NCBI GenBank assembly: GCA_001600095.1
Contig: BCIX01000002.1
Location: 1,736,001-1,800,000, forward strand
Reading direction: 5' to 3'
DNA from: Bullera alba
Lineage: Eukaryota > Basidiomycota > Tremellomycetes > Tremellales > Bulleraceae
Length of the DNA stretch: 64,000 bases
Made by a program: the position numbers and the translations under genes. The notes under the pieces are model-generated. The model ran no database searches. It was not told where the DNA came from and saw nothing but the letters and a program-made list of their open reading frames with translations. The number at the start of each line of letters is the position of its first letter. Positions within the stretch are counted from its first letter, which is position 1. This document shows, one piece after another, positions 24,229-35,333 of the stretch.

Positions 24229-26707
24229 ATGGCTTTGGTCGCAGCATTGAGCGCCTGGGATGAGCCTAGCACCTCCTTCGATGGTGCCGCCAGGTATTTG
24301 CAGTTGGCAAACGTAAGTCCAGGTCCTCAACCTCAGCTGACAGGTGACAGGCCATGGCGACAATCAGAGAATATGTTCATCCTCGGAATGTCAACGGTCC
24401 CAGGTCCACTAGCAAGCCGGGTGAGTCCGGCTCGGTCTGGCTGAATGTAGTCTGACCATTGGATAGTCGAGACTCCAGAGGTCAAGAGCGCACTTGCAAT
24501 AGTGACCAACTCTGGCAGAGCCGCCGAGATATATGCTGACTTTACAGGTATGCAATGCAGAAAAGGCCACAACTGACTGTTGCAGCGGCCGTCGATGACT
24601 GCTTCCACCTGGTTAAAGAGGATATGAAGCGCTACCTGGACGGGATGAATGTGAGATCGACGAGTCGGCGTACCTGATATCATAGCAACCATCCATCACC
24701 AGAGACCATCGGAACAAGATTGTAGCAGAGCTGCTCGACAAGCTTGCAGTCTGGCAGAGATCCTGGGGTGTGCCCTTGAAGCCGTTCAAAAAGTACGTGA
24801 ACCACCCTTGTATCTAGCTGACCAATCCAGCCCAAAATTTATACCCGCATTCACTGCACAGTTCCACCAACTCCTCCACTCGTCTCTGCCAGCGTCGTTT
24901 CAAGCCCACTTTGCCGACTTTCTCGCCTCATCCCTACCTCACCACCCGGCGTCCTCTCCGCCTACCGCAGCAACCATCAAAGCTTCTTCTCCTAGTCCAC
25001 ACCTCTCGCGACTCGGCTTTTTGCACCGCTACTCGGCAACGCTGAGCCAGGTTGCCAATCGTGAGATTGAGCTCATAGCAAAGGACGAGGCGGCACTGGG
25101 GTGGGATACGAGGCGTCTGGCGAAAGCAAAGGCGAAAGTAAACGAGAGCGTCGCGGCGTGGCTGAGCAATATGTTCGAAGGTGAGCAACTAGGTGAGTAA
25201 TTGGCGGGATCACCGCTGACCTTCCAGGCAACGAGGCCACCCAGCAAGCTCTTCGACCCATGTTTGCGCGCTTCGAGTACCACCTGTGCAAGTGCTTCTT
25301 TGATATAAGGTAGTCCAAGAAGCTATGATTCAGGCTGATCTGTAGGACCGATGAGTTGTTCGACATTATTGTCGAGTATCCCGAATCTATGGCTGCGCTG
25401 GAGGATCTGAAGGTGGGCCAGCATCCGCAAGTAAGGGTACTGACAACCAGGAATGCCTTTTCAAAGTAGACCAGCGGTCGCAACTGGTCGAGAAGCTACA
25501 GGCAGCGTGAGTCCTCCCGGTACTAACATTGCTGACCTTGATCAGCAACGTCAAGCGCCTTCTACATCCGGGTGCCGAGACGAAAGACGTTTTGACACAA
25601 TATATCTCCACCATAAGATGTCTGCGCATTCTGGACCCACTGGGAGTTCTTCTACACAAGATCGCGAAACCCATACGGCAACATCTACGCGATAGGCCAG
25701 ACACCATCAAGTGCATTGTTGCTACGCTCGTCGAAGGGGAGGAGCTTCAAGATGAGAACGAGCTGAACGCCGGAACGGGCATCATCGGTCAGGATGGCGA
25801 CGAGGAGGCCGAGGACTTTGCAAATCCACGATGGGAGCCAGAGCCAGTGGACGCCGCGCCAGGTGAGTCATGAGGATCTGAGACGGGCCTCGACCCTAAC
25901 ATCCGCAGAATTCCGATCTGGCAAAGCAGGCGATATCGTCAGCACCCTCGTCAGTATCTACGAGACCCGAGAGGTCATCATCAAAGAGCTGCAAGTCCTC
26001 CTCGCTGCGAGGTTACTTGCGGTGAGAGACTACGACGCGGTAAAGGAGGTGCGTAGCATGATCGGGGCACAGCTGATATTAGATCCGTACAATCGAGCTG
26101 CTCAAGATACGCTTCGGTGAAGCCGTTCTCCAAGTCTGCGATGTCATGCTCAAAGACATGGCCGACTCGAAACGTATCAATGATCACATCAAGGGGGAGC
26201 TGCAGGTGAGTCTCACCAAGAGGGCCGAGTGCGATTTTGACATGTTGTAGTCTTCTGTGCAACCGCTGGTGATCTCCAGGATGTTTTGGCCACCGGTACC
26301 GTCTTCCTCGCTGCGCTTGCCTCCGAAGCTCCAACAGTGAGTCATGGTTCGACTCTAATGTATGTGCTCACCGAATCCTCTGCAGCGCCCAACAGCAGTA
26401 CGAAGCCGCTTTCCACCACTTCAAGCCGGACAAACACCTGCGTTGGTACCAAAATCTAGGCACGGTTGCAATCAAGCTTGAGCTTGAAGACAGGATCGTG
26501 GAAGTAGAGGCGACTCCGCTGCAAGCGTCGATAGTCGAACTGTTCGAGGCGAGCAGTGAGATGACCGTCGAGTCTCTGAGACAGGGGCTCGGTGTAAGCG
26601 AATCTCTGGTCAAGGCGGGATTGGCTTGGTGGAGGGAACGAGGGGTTCTGAAGGAGGTCTCAGACGGATCCGACTCGCGGTGGACGCTACTGGAAGTCGC
26701 AGAGTAG
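24229..26707 (+). CDS. APC2: Anaphase-promoting complex subunit 2 (cullin)
   Basis: APC2 is the cullin scaffold of the APC/C ubiquitin ligase, pairing with the RING subunit Apc11 to drive mitotic exit. The cullin-homology part is visible around GKAGDIVSTLVSIYETREVI and IRTIELLKIRFGEAVLQ, followed by DMADSKRINDHIK, FWPPVPSSSLRLPP and HLRWYQNLGTVAIKLEL. The last 60 residues form the APC2 winged-helix domain (ASIVELFEASSEMTVESL, WWRERGVL). Thirteen short introns lie between 24313 and 26385, sized 34 to 49 nt; removing them gives exactly 649 residues. The ATG at 24229 opens MALVAALSAWDEP. The protein is shorter than the human subunit (about 820), mostly through a leaner N-terminal half. It diverges from FKS1. 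Confidence 0.93.
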
Positions 26708-27187
26708 ATGTAAGTGAATGTCTGCGTACGTACGCTGAAACTTATCAGAATCTCATATCGCGTATGCAGGCCTGGTTCTGATCCAGACTGAGACGTCGGT
26801 TTGGACTGAAATCTGTCGGGGATTTCGCTCTTTGCAGCGTGTTTCACATATTTTGGCAGCATTAATTCCAGCTGAGACCAAGACACGCGCTCGATAAGGA
26901 TGCGTCGGGTCATGTTCGCTGACATTGTCTGGTGAGAATGCGCGAGGAGTGCAGTAGGAACGGAGACGTGCGGGGCAGGATGCACAAAAAGGACAGCTAT
27001 CGAGGGCATTTCTTCTCCTCACCTCATCAACTTTGGTCATTTCACTTTTCAACGAGCTTAGCCTTGTTCACTTTCACACTTCAACACCCTTGTTCACCCG
27101 CTCGCTGGCCGAGCACATTATTTCGACGATCAACACCCAATCAATCAACCAATCGATAAACCCCAGCTCTAAACTTCAATTGCCAAT
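26708..27187. promoter_or_regulatory. Promoter and CT/CA-rich leader of the secreted glycine-rich gene
   Basis: Bases 27010-27187 are strongly pyrimidine and CA-rich, with repeated TTCACTTT, CTTCAACACC and CAATCAA blocks. This is typical of 5' leaders of highly expressed fungal genes. No gene is seen in 26708-27010. Confidence 0.5.
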
Positions 27188-29200
27188 ATGAAGATCCCTA
27201 CTTCCCCACTTTTGCTCACCCTGGCTCTTTCCAGCACTTCATTCGCCTACCCTACTCCGGGAGACAAGTCGTACTCGCCCAAACCGCGAGACTCGTCTTA
27301 CTCGTCGCCCAACCCCGAATCCTCTCCACTACTCGGCAACGAGGGCGGTAACGACAAGTCGGACGATGCCGAAGATGCATGGGGTATGCGACCAGAGACC
27401 ATGCCCGGACGTCTCAGCAGGCGATGGGGTGAGTCCTCGTTAGCTCATAATTGAGGCTGTACTGACTATCACATAGGTCGACGACAGCTCCCCTCGGCCT
27501 CTTCTCTAGGCAACACTGTCAACGGACTCTTGGGCTCAACCCCCCTTGGCTCAACAGCTCAAGGTCTCACTGGATCCGCTCAAGGTCTACTCTCCCCAGT
27601 GACCGGCACTGTAGGCGCTGTTACCGGCGCCGCAGGTGGTCTCCTCGGCGGTGACGCTGGTGGCCTTTTGGGCGGTCTGACTGGTAGCAATGGTCTCGTT
27701 GGCGGACTTACCGGCAACAATGGTGTTCTAGGCGGTCTGACCGGTGGTCTCACTGGCGGATCTGGCCTAGTTGGAGGACTTCTGAATGGAGTTGGAGCCG
27801 GCGGGACACTTCAAGGAGTCGCAGGCACTGTCTCCGGTCTACCGATCGTCGGCAAGCTCGCCGGTGGACTTCTCGGCAACCTCCAAGTCGACCCATCCAC
27901 CATCGTCAACACTGCCGGCAATACCGGCACTCCGCTCGACGGCGCCACCGGCCAGGCTATGTCAGCAACAGCAGCCGTACCGAGCCTCGTCGCCAACCTC
28001 GGCGGAGGCAAATACCTTCTCTCCAGCGGACAGGTGTTGCAATTGGGCAATCTCGACAACCTCGGTCTCGGCGCTGTCGGCGGTTTGGTCGGCGGTGCTA
28101 CCTCTGGCGGCGCGCAAGGTGCTCTAGGAGGTCTTGGTGGGATCGTGGGCGGTCTCCCAGGCGGCGACGCCGTGAAGGGAGTCCTGAATGGAGTTACTGG
28201 CAATGGTGCCGTGGGAGGTCTTACTGGTCAGCTTGGCGGTCTCACCGGTCAACTCGGCGGTCTTACTGGTCAACTCGGCGGAGCTAGTGGTCAACTCGGT
28301 AGCCTGACCGGTCAAGTTGGCGGTCTCACCGGCCAACTGGGCCAACCCTCCGGCTTGCTCAACAACGTCCAATCCGGTCTCGGTCAAGGTGTTACCGGTG
28401 GAGCGCTTGGTGGTATCACCAATGGCGCCCAGTCCAAGCTCGGCAACGCCGTCAACGGCGCTGTCGGATACGTTCAAGTCGGCAATCAACTCGTTCCCGT
28501 CAACGCCGCTGGACAAATCGTCTCCACTGCTCAAGGAGGTCTTCCCGCCCAGGCGTTTGGTCAGTACAACGCGGACGAAACTCCCATGGCGACATTCGCA
28601 TCTTCCAATTCGACAGACCTCTCTGGTGACGACAGCACGGGCAACTCCACGGCTCCGGTACCTACCCCCGAGGAGGGCTACAACAACCCTTACCCCGGTG
28701 CCGTCGGCTCGGATGACGGCGCTCTGAACTCCATTTCCAAGGCGATGGGCGGTGATGGCGCTCTGGCCGCTCCCGAGGGCACCTTGGACGCTGCGGCGCT
28801 CTCAGCCGGCGCCGAGCCGATCTTTGGTCACGGCCGACAGCCGCAGCAAGGCTGGGACAGGAAGCAGCAGTCGGACCGATTCCGACCCACAGCCACTCCT
28901 GCCAATCCCTCCGCCACACCATCCGCGACCGAGACAGCCGTTTGGTCGAGCACAGAGACGCCAGTATGGTCAAGTACAGTCACGCCAGCACCGGAAGCCA
29001 CGCCGACAGAGTCCAGCGAGTCGGTCCAAAACGACAGCTACCCCTACAACGACGAGGGCAGCGACGATGAAGACTGGGGACAGTGGACTTCTGCCTCGGG
29101 CACATCTGGACTAGCAAGTGCTTCAGCAGCCTCGGCGACTCCAACTCAGGCATGGAGGCGATCAACTAGGGCATGGGAAGAGCTGTACGATTGTGAATGA
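27188..29200 (+). CDS. Secreted glycine-rich repeat protein
   Basis: The family is unknown; the features suggest a secreted or wall-associated structural protein. Residues 1-20 form a clear signal peptide (MKIPTSPLLLTLALSSTSFA). A dibasic LSRRWGRR site around residues 76-83 could be a Kex2 cleavage point. A long Gly/Leu/Val/Thr-rich region follows with GGLLGG and GGLTG motifs. Near 28210-28350 is a tandem heptad-like array, GGLTGQL repeated with variants (GGASGQL, GSLTGQV). The C-terminal third is Ser/Thr/Pro/Asp-rich, as in O-mannosylated stalks, and ends with an acidic block. One intron (27429-27476) gives 654 residues. No GPI signal is seen. It might self-assemble like elastin-type or amyloid-like glycine repeats, but that is inference. 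Confidence 0.8.
28210..28350 (+). repeat. Tandem in-frame 21-bp repeats within the glycine-rich protein
   Basis: The coding sequence repeats about six times in 21-bp steps encoding GGLTGQL with small variants. The third bases differ between copies, which implies selection on the peptide rather than very recent slippage. Confidence 0.8.
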
Positions 29201-29260
29201 TTGATATGTGATTGATTGCTTAGATGAAATCAACTTGTAGAATATGTAGAACAGATGTAT

Positions 29261-29266
29261 AATAAA
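29261..29266 (+). terminator. Likely poly(A) signal of the glycine-rich gene
   Basis: AATAAA stands 61 nt after the stop at 29200, in AT-rich sequence within the 144-bp convergent gap to the CmcJ-like gene. Confidence 0.5.
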
Positions 29267-29344
29267 TGCTCGTTGTCATGTCTCTAGACCGTGCATCTCA
29301 TACAACCAAAAGCTACCTGTACTGACATCTCTGTACCCTAACTC

Positions 29345-30376
29345 TCACTCCCAGAGAGCCACACACCTCACCTCGATACTCTCCCTAGGCCTGATAAGAC
29401 CCGGATCGACGCCATCCATATCATGGTCCACTTGCACTGCGACGTGGCCGCAGTATAGCGCACTTCCATCACCGCCCTGTTCCGTGTCGTAGCATTTGAG
29501 GAGGATCGCCTCATCTGGCATTTGGTGTCGGATATACGCCCATTGTTGCTTTGGAGAATGGTGGATATCGTAGCCTATGCCGAAAAGATGGCCATGTCGG
29601 GACACATCTGCAGAGTCAATCGACTTCGCATCAAGCATCGCTAGAGGGGCGTTGGTCACGGGACCTAAAATTCAGTTCCTGCCTGACAGGGATGACCCAC
29701 CGTGTAGAGGTCGCCAGACGTTGACGATCATCGCTCTCTTGAATTCATCGGCAGGTTTGCCAGCTGCTTTGCCCACAAGCTCGTGGCCCCAGACCTATGT
29801 TGGTGAGTTGAGCGACTGCCAACAGGTGATCTCGACTGACTCACCGCGTCCTGGTCGACATGCGCCATTCCCGCTGGAGGCTGCATACGTGTGGTAGGAA
29901 TGAATCCTTTCTCCGGGGCTTGCTGTCGAGGCACATCCTTGACCTTGATATCCTTGTCGTTCTTCCTCACAACCGAGTTCCATGCAATGACTCGCGAACA
30001 TCCCAACGCGCTTTTCATCAACCTAACCAGTCTCAGCCCATCCTCCACGTACTACAAATGGAAGCACTCACTCGGCTGTTTCGTTCAAGTAGGCCTGCGT
30101 GCCTTCCTCTGTGGGAATGTCCCCCATGGCTTCCGACTCGTGCTTGATCACCGCGTACCCTCTCTGGAAGAGCTGATCCCATGCTGTAGTACTGAATGCC
30201 TCTGGGACCTCCAATTCGGATTTGAGATCTGTCATTGGCACTCTGATATGCTCCATTGGTCTCGAGCGGGACGGCTCAAAGTCGAGGTAGATGCCAGCAT
30301 CGTGGTCGAGTCTGGAGGCTGGCAGGGTGAATCCGATAACCGCAGTGAGGTCGGTGGTGGACGAGATGGACGGCAT
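29345..30376 (-). CDS. CmcJ/AsaB-like family protein
   Basis: The family (related to CmcJ/NvfI and AsaB) comprises fungal iron/2-oxoglutarate-type hydroxylase or methyltransferase-like enzymes, often of secondary metabolism; the reaction here is not known. Family landmarks are VIAWNSVVRK, MAHVDQD (presumed metal-binding His and Asp), IVNVWRPLHGPVTNAPLA, then LLKCYDTEQGGDGSALYCGH and the closing RESIEVRCVALW. Four exons with introns 30023-30071, 29795-29844 and 29665-29700 give 298 residues, a complete length. The start is the ATG at 30376 (MPSISSTTDLT). Family membership is secure from the end motifs. No polyketide or peptide synthase gene is nearby, so a stand-alone role is likely. Confidence 0.8.
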
Positions 30377-30663
30377 ATTGGATGTTCTGATCTAGAGCTC
30401 TTGTTTGTTTGGTCTCGAGGGAGATGTTGTCCGCTTATGGCTCCTTCTGCGGGCTCTTGTCTGCCTTGGTCTTACTTCTTGAATGGCTTTATCAACACGC
30501 GAACTCCAGTCTGCGATTTTGAGTGGTTTTGACTCGCACTCCTCCAGTCCTGGAGGTGAAGCTTGAAGACCGAAGGACAAGTCACACCCGACCGAATCGT
30601 CTCTCAGATGTCGAAGGGTCTCGGTCATTGACCCGCAGCTCCGTGATGACCGTATCGCAACAC

Positions 30664-30682
30664 GGTATTGTAGGGTATTGTA
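30664..30682. repeat. Duplicated GGTATTGTA with 10-bp period
   Basis: GGTATTGTA occurs at 30664-30672 and 30674-30682. The block closely matches another one at 55249-55267. Confidence 0.8.
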
Positions 30683-30810
30683 CGGTTTCCTGAGCGTCCT
30701 GACAAAGTAAGAGTGACCAAAGACATGTCCTCAGACTTGAGAAAAGATGCTGCAGCGATTACCCGTCGGCTATGACCGTCTTTCAGCAAGTGTTCTTATC
30801 CGTGCCTGGA

Positions 30811-30830
30811 TCGCCTGGGCGATAAGGCGA
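30811..30830. promoter_or_regulatory. GATA-containing dyad element, copy 1
   Basis: TCGCCT and AGGCGA arms flank eight bases, with GATAAG spanning the junction. It is 18/20 identical to 31119-31138. It lies about 410 bp upstream of the permease ATG. Confidence 0.6.
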
Positions 30831-31118
30831 TTTCGCCATGCGCGCGGTCCGAGCTGAGCTCGCTGAGAGTCGAGACCTCGACGGCTCTGGGCTTGGAACG
30901 AGCTAAATATGGCTGGCACGCCGATACGAGGAGACGAGTTTCGCTGTGGCTACTGCCAGTTCAAGTTAGCCTCCGGGGATATGATGTGCTGGCCAATTGG
31001 AAGAATGGGGGCCTATGGGAGCGCGTGGGCACAGGAGGTTTCATCCGGACAGAGAGATAAGCACCCCGAAGCAAAAGTCCGAGAGACGTCCATTACCGAG
31101 CTATACGGAGTCGGAATG

Positions 31119-31138
31119 TCGCCTGTACGATAAGGCGA
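31119..31138. promoter_or_regulatory. GATA-containing dyad element, copy 2
   Basis: The TCGCCT-N8-AGGCGA arrangement and embedded GATAAG are the same as in copy 1. This copy lies about 100 bp upstream of the permease ATG, a usual activator position. Confidence 0.65.
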
Positions 31139-31236
31139 CTCGAGCCTGCTCGAGCGAGCGTCTTCCGTACGTATAAGCACTGCTCAATTAACAATGTTGG
31201 TCCCTCTCGGTGTCGATTTGTCAACTGGTCTTCGCA

Positions 31237-33228
31237 ATGGGCTTCAAGATCCCAAGTTTCAGTCTCCATGTGGAAGGTGCCGAGGGCCGGGAGAAGCAAT
31301 TGGAGAACGATGATCTGCTGCCTGTCCCCGCTGAGCAAAGGTGTGTGAATGATGATGTCGAGTGGACTGCTGGATTGACGAGGCTTCAGAACGTGGAACT
31401 TTTGGACCTTTACCATCTTCTGGTTCAGTGCGGTTGGGACAGTGTCCAACTGGCTAGGAGGAGGGACGTTTTTGACGGTGAGTGCGGGCTTGCTGCAAAT
31501 CCTGGAGGTGTGTTAACTCGTGGTGATCAGTACGGTCTCACTGTATGGGATGGTCTCCTCTGTAACACCTTTGGATACCTCATCATCTCGTTCTTCATGG
31601 TGATCAACGGTCGGGCGGGTTCGGTCTACCATGTGAGTACCACGAGCCGAGGTCGTTCACTCATGCTCATCCGTTCTAGGTCGGATTTCCAGTATACTGT
31701 CGATCAGCGTTTGGAGTGTACGGGGCCGTGTGGCCAGTCTTCAACCGGGCTCTCTCGGCCATCGTGGTGAGTTGGATCGGTTGTTGAAGCTTGTCGTCCA
31801 TGTACTAACAGATACAGTGGAACGGCATCAACACCGTGACTGGCGGTCAGTGCATCTACGTCATGCTTCACGCCATCTTCCCCTCCATCGGCAGGATCAA
31901 GAACACGATGCCCAAATCTTCGGGGATCACCTCTGCCGAGATGATCGGGTTCTTCCTATTCTGGTGAGCCAACCAGACCAATTCTTCTCTTCTTTGCTGA
32001 TCAGACCCAGGCTAGCAACGTGCTCCGCGCTGTTCCTATCCATTCCTAAATGGCGAATGCTCATCAACCTCAAACTCGTCGCCTATTTCCTCTCTTGTGT
32101 CGGCATGCTCGCCATGGCGCTGAGTGCTTCCGGCGGTGTCGGCGACACTTTGACGCGAAAGTCGACCGTTCATGGATCCGAAAAGGCATGGTTGATCGTC
32201 CGATTCACCCTACTCGCCGCAGCGGGATGCAGCACCTTTGCGAGCAATGCCAGTGATTGGCAGCGAAACGCGACAAAGCCGAGAGATCCCATCTTTGGTC
32301 AGATCTTCGGATTCCCAATGTCCAACGTGAGCTCCCTGTCCCATCGACTCACCACTGGCTTCAACTGACTTGAGCTGCGCAGTTCATCACCACTCTGGTC
32401 GGCATGATCGTCGCTGCATCCTCGCAAAACATCTATTCCGAGGTCGTGTGGAACCCATTGACATACCTCTCAATGATCCTCAACGACAACTATGACGCTG
32501 CCCACCGAGCCGGCGCGTTCTTTATCGGCCTTGGGTTCGCCTATTCCGCCTTGTTCTCTTGCGTCTTCGAAAACGTCTTACCGGCCGGTAACGATATTGC
32601 CTCCTTGGCTCCCAAATACCTCACCATCAAGAGAGGATTCGCCATCTGTCAGGTGCTCACCGTGGCGATCAACCCTTGGTTCCTGCTCGGTTCTGCCGGT
32701 ATCTTCATCTCGTTCATCGCTTCGTACCAGATCTTCCTGTTCTCCATCATCGGCGTATGCTTGGTCGACTACTATGTCATCTCCAAAGGCCGACTCGACC
32801 TATCCAAGCTCTACACTACCGACAGACAGGGCCCATACTGGTACACTTACGGTATCAACATTCGAGCGCTCATCGCCTATGCCATTGGTGCCGGTATCAA
32901 CTTTGCCGGTTTCTTGCACAACATGGGCGTCAGCTCATTCGGTCTTGGCGTCCAGAGGTCGTTCCACTTTGCGTTCATCACCACTGGTGTTGCTGCTGGT
33001 CTGAGCTATTACCTCATGGCGAGGTTCTGGCCTCAGCCAAACTATAAGATCAACAAGGGGTTAAAGTTCGAGGAATGGTCTCAGGACCGTGTCGAGACCT
33101 ACGCGGCTGGCAGTAGTCGCGGCGTAACCGAGTACGTGGAGCCACAGACGCCGATGGAGGATCCTGCGGTCGACGAGAAGAAGGATTTGTCGGTCGACAG
33201 GGTGAACGTCAATGTGCTGGAGGCGTAG
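31237..33228 (+). CDS. NCS1-family permease (uracil/allantoin/thiamine type)
   Basis: This is a plasma-membrane proton symporter for a nucleobase, allantoin, thiamine or related compound. Family marks include EQRTWNFWTFTIFW at the start of TM1 (residues 33-46), GGGTF, FPVYCRSAFGVYGAVWP and WNGINTVTGGQC. NASDWQRNATKPRDPI and PWFLLGSAGIF with YQIF follow. About twelve hydrophobic helices are visible. Seven exons with introns 31341-31389, 31478-31530, 31633-31679, 31767-31817, 31964-32010 and 32327-32382 give 562 residues, typical for Fur4/Dal4 relatives. The frame into TM1 is only right if the acceptor CAG at 31387-31389 is used. GATAAG sites upstream suggest nitrogen regulation. Substrate within the family is undecided. 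Confidence 0.9.
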
Positions 33229-33424
33229 GTGTCAGTGGCCGAGGGGTGATGTGGTTAAAAGGATCGAAGGCCCGATAAAGTTGTCAGTATAGCCCGATCT
33301 ATGTCCAATGCAGTTGTTCCCGATTAGCCCCGCATTCTTTGCTGGCAGTGCCGAGTCGCCCCAACAGCACGCGGAGATGCCATCTTAGTCCCAAAATGTA
33401 TGATGATATTGCCCTTGCTGGTGA

Positions 33425-35333
33425 TTACCAGAATTGGGTGAGATCTGGATGTACGCCATCCCTCGATCTCAGCAAGACGATGTTCGAGCTCGTCGTGGAG
33501 AACTGTATCGTCAGTTGCTTGTCGAGCGCATGTCAGACTGAGCAACCCACCCCGTTCCCCACAAACACCCCAGCCCGCCTGGCAACCTCCATGTCGACTC
33601 CGACGCCGACCTCGCGATCCTCCCAATCTGACCATACGTCCCGCTTCCCCACCCAGACATGATTCCATCCTTCACTCTGCAGCCACATCCTAATCTCCTC
33701 AATCCAATCGTCGTCACCGTCGGTGAGGATGTAAACCGATTTGAGCAATGGATGATTCTTCCTCATTCTCCTCGCGCGGCTAATGATATCGAGTGTCTGG
33801 GGCAGGCACTTCGCTCGGTAGAGACCCAGACGCGATGCCTCGACCATGTCTGCCGGAGGAGGTATATTCTCGTTGCCCGGCAAGTTTGGCAGTTTATTGA
33901 AAGCGACAAAAGGTCTTGTGACTCGTCAGCAGGATTGATTGAGCTGATAGTCGCTCATACGCACGAGGTACTGTGTCCCTTACGCTCACATACTGCCTCC
34001 CAATCGGCGCCTCGACGCAGATGCAGCGCGAGAACATGCCTCCAAGGTCCACCCATTCTGATCGGTTCTGCAGATACTGCTCGTTCTGCCCTGTCCAAAT
34101 CGTACGGGCTGCTTTCTGGCGCCAGCTCCGGCATGAATCGGTTCAAAATGCCCAGAACGGTGGATGAAAAGGTGAATTGTTTCAGCACAGGAGAGTGGGC
34201 GAAAGAGTCGTATAGCTGAAGCGGAGCTTGAGAGTCGAAGAAGCTGCGCATCTTTCAGCTTACTCCTCAGTGGGAACACTCCTGCACCTACGCATCGTCG
34301 AAGACCTCGCCTTTGACCCTCACACAGGTATCCTGACTCCCGGCCAGTAGCACCTGTACCTGATGAACCCTAGCCTGTCCTTCCGTAACCAGCTGCAGAT
34401 CTCCATCAGGTTGCGTATCCGACTGAACGATATAGGTGCCCGTCTCGTAAGACTTGCAGACTTTTCGATAGTACGTCGCACTAGGATATCAGTCACAAGT
34501 CGTGAGGTCGTAGACTCACGGAACAGCTCTTGGTGCTGCATAGAATGCCTCGAAGCCGGAAATCACTGTCGAGATGAATGCTGAGAGTGGTATGCGAGCC
34601 GAAGCCCAGGGTGGAAAGCCAAAGGAGAATGGCAGGATCTAAGATAGGGATTGTAAGATGGGTGTACACGACAATACTTCACTCACAGTCTCATGCTGAA
34701 CGAAAGGATCGTAGGCAAGTGATCTATTGCCCAGTATAGCTAGATGGTGCTGTAGCCTACCGATGTGAGCGGCGTCCTGCAGGTTCGGAAGGAGGACTCC
34801 CGGGACAAACTCACAATATGCGTTGTAGCTGAGTTGAATGGTGTCAGCCTGGCTCAAGAACAGGTGTCTCTCCAATGCTCACCTGATGATTCAATCCTAG
34901 GTTTTCCAAATTAGCGCCTAGCTGAAGGGGTTCCTCCTGTCAACTTACCAGTCCCTCTGGGTGGATCAAACCTGGAAGCCCGTGAGTAAAATCACCCCGC
35001 GCAACGTGTGTATATCACCCACATGACCAATCTCTCTTCACCTCCCTCCAGCCCCTCACCTCCTTTTGCCCATTGCACCTGCCTCTCCAGAGCCCATTCT
35101 CTGCTGTACGTGGGCGGGAATGGCGGAGTGGGGCGATATGTCACCAGCAATAAGAGCAGGACGAGACCCGTCAACAGCCTTATAGGACCCTTCCTTCCCG
35201 CTGTTCTGCCACTGAGACCAGCTAGGGCCGCTGGCATGGGTATTGCATTGGCCAATTGTGATGGTATACTCGAGACGAGTGACGTGTCGAGCGTTATTGG
35301 CGGTCCCAACGGGTTCGGGAATGTCAATCTCAT
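33425..35333 (-). CDS. Type II membrane O-fucosyltransferase-like protein
   Basis: This is a probable Golgi glycosyltransferase of the GDP-fucose O-fucosyltransferase superfamily. A single membrane anchor sits at residues 51-66 (IRLLTGLVLLLLLVTY) after a short cytosolic tail. The substrate-binding opening reads RLVMFDPPRGTGLNHQ. LALHLRRGADWE matches the family's H-x-R motif. SVYILTDGDDDWI and the closing SSNIVLLRSRDG with a terminal Trp match the third conserved block. Nine exons include 23-nt (34949-34971) and 14-nt (34883-34896) micro-exons and a 106-nt intron (34777-34882); the total is 488 residues. Stops of this gene and the permease are 196 bp apart. The acceptor is unknown, and fucose use is inferred from fold family only. 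Confidence 0.8.

Larger units (their letters stand above)
30377..31236. promoter_or_regulatory. Divergent promoter region with GATA sites
   Basis: This region separates the CmcJ-like gene from the NCS1 permease. Four GATAAG cores lie at 30795-30800 (minus), 30821-30826, 31056-31061 and 31129-31134. A 20-bp dyad containing one is duplicated (30811-30830, 31119-31138). GATAAG is the site of fungal nitrogen-regulatory GATA factors, so nitrogen control of the permease is inferred. A decamer duplication lies at 30664-30682. No gene is seen. Confidence 0.6.
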
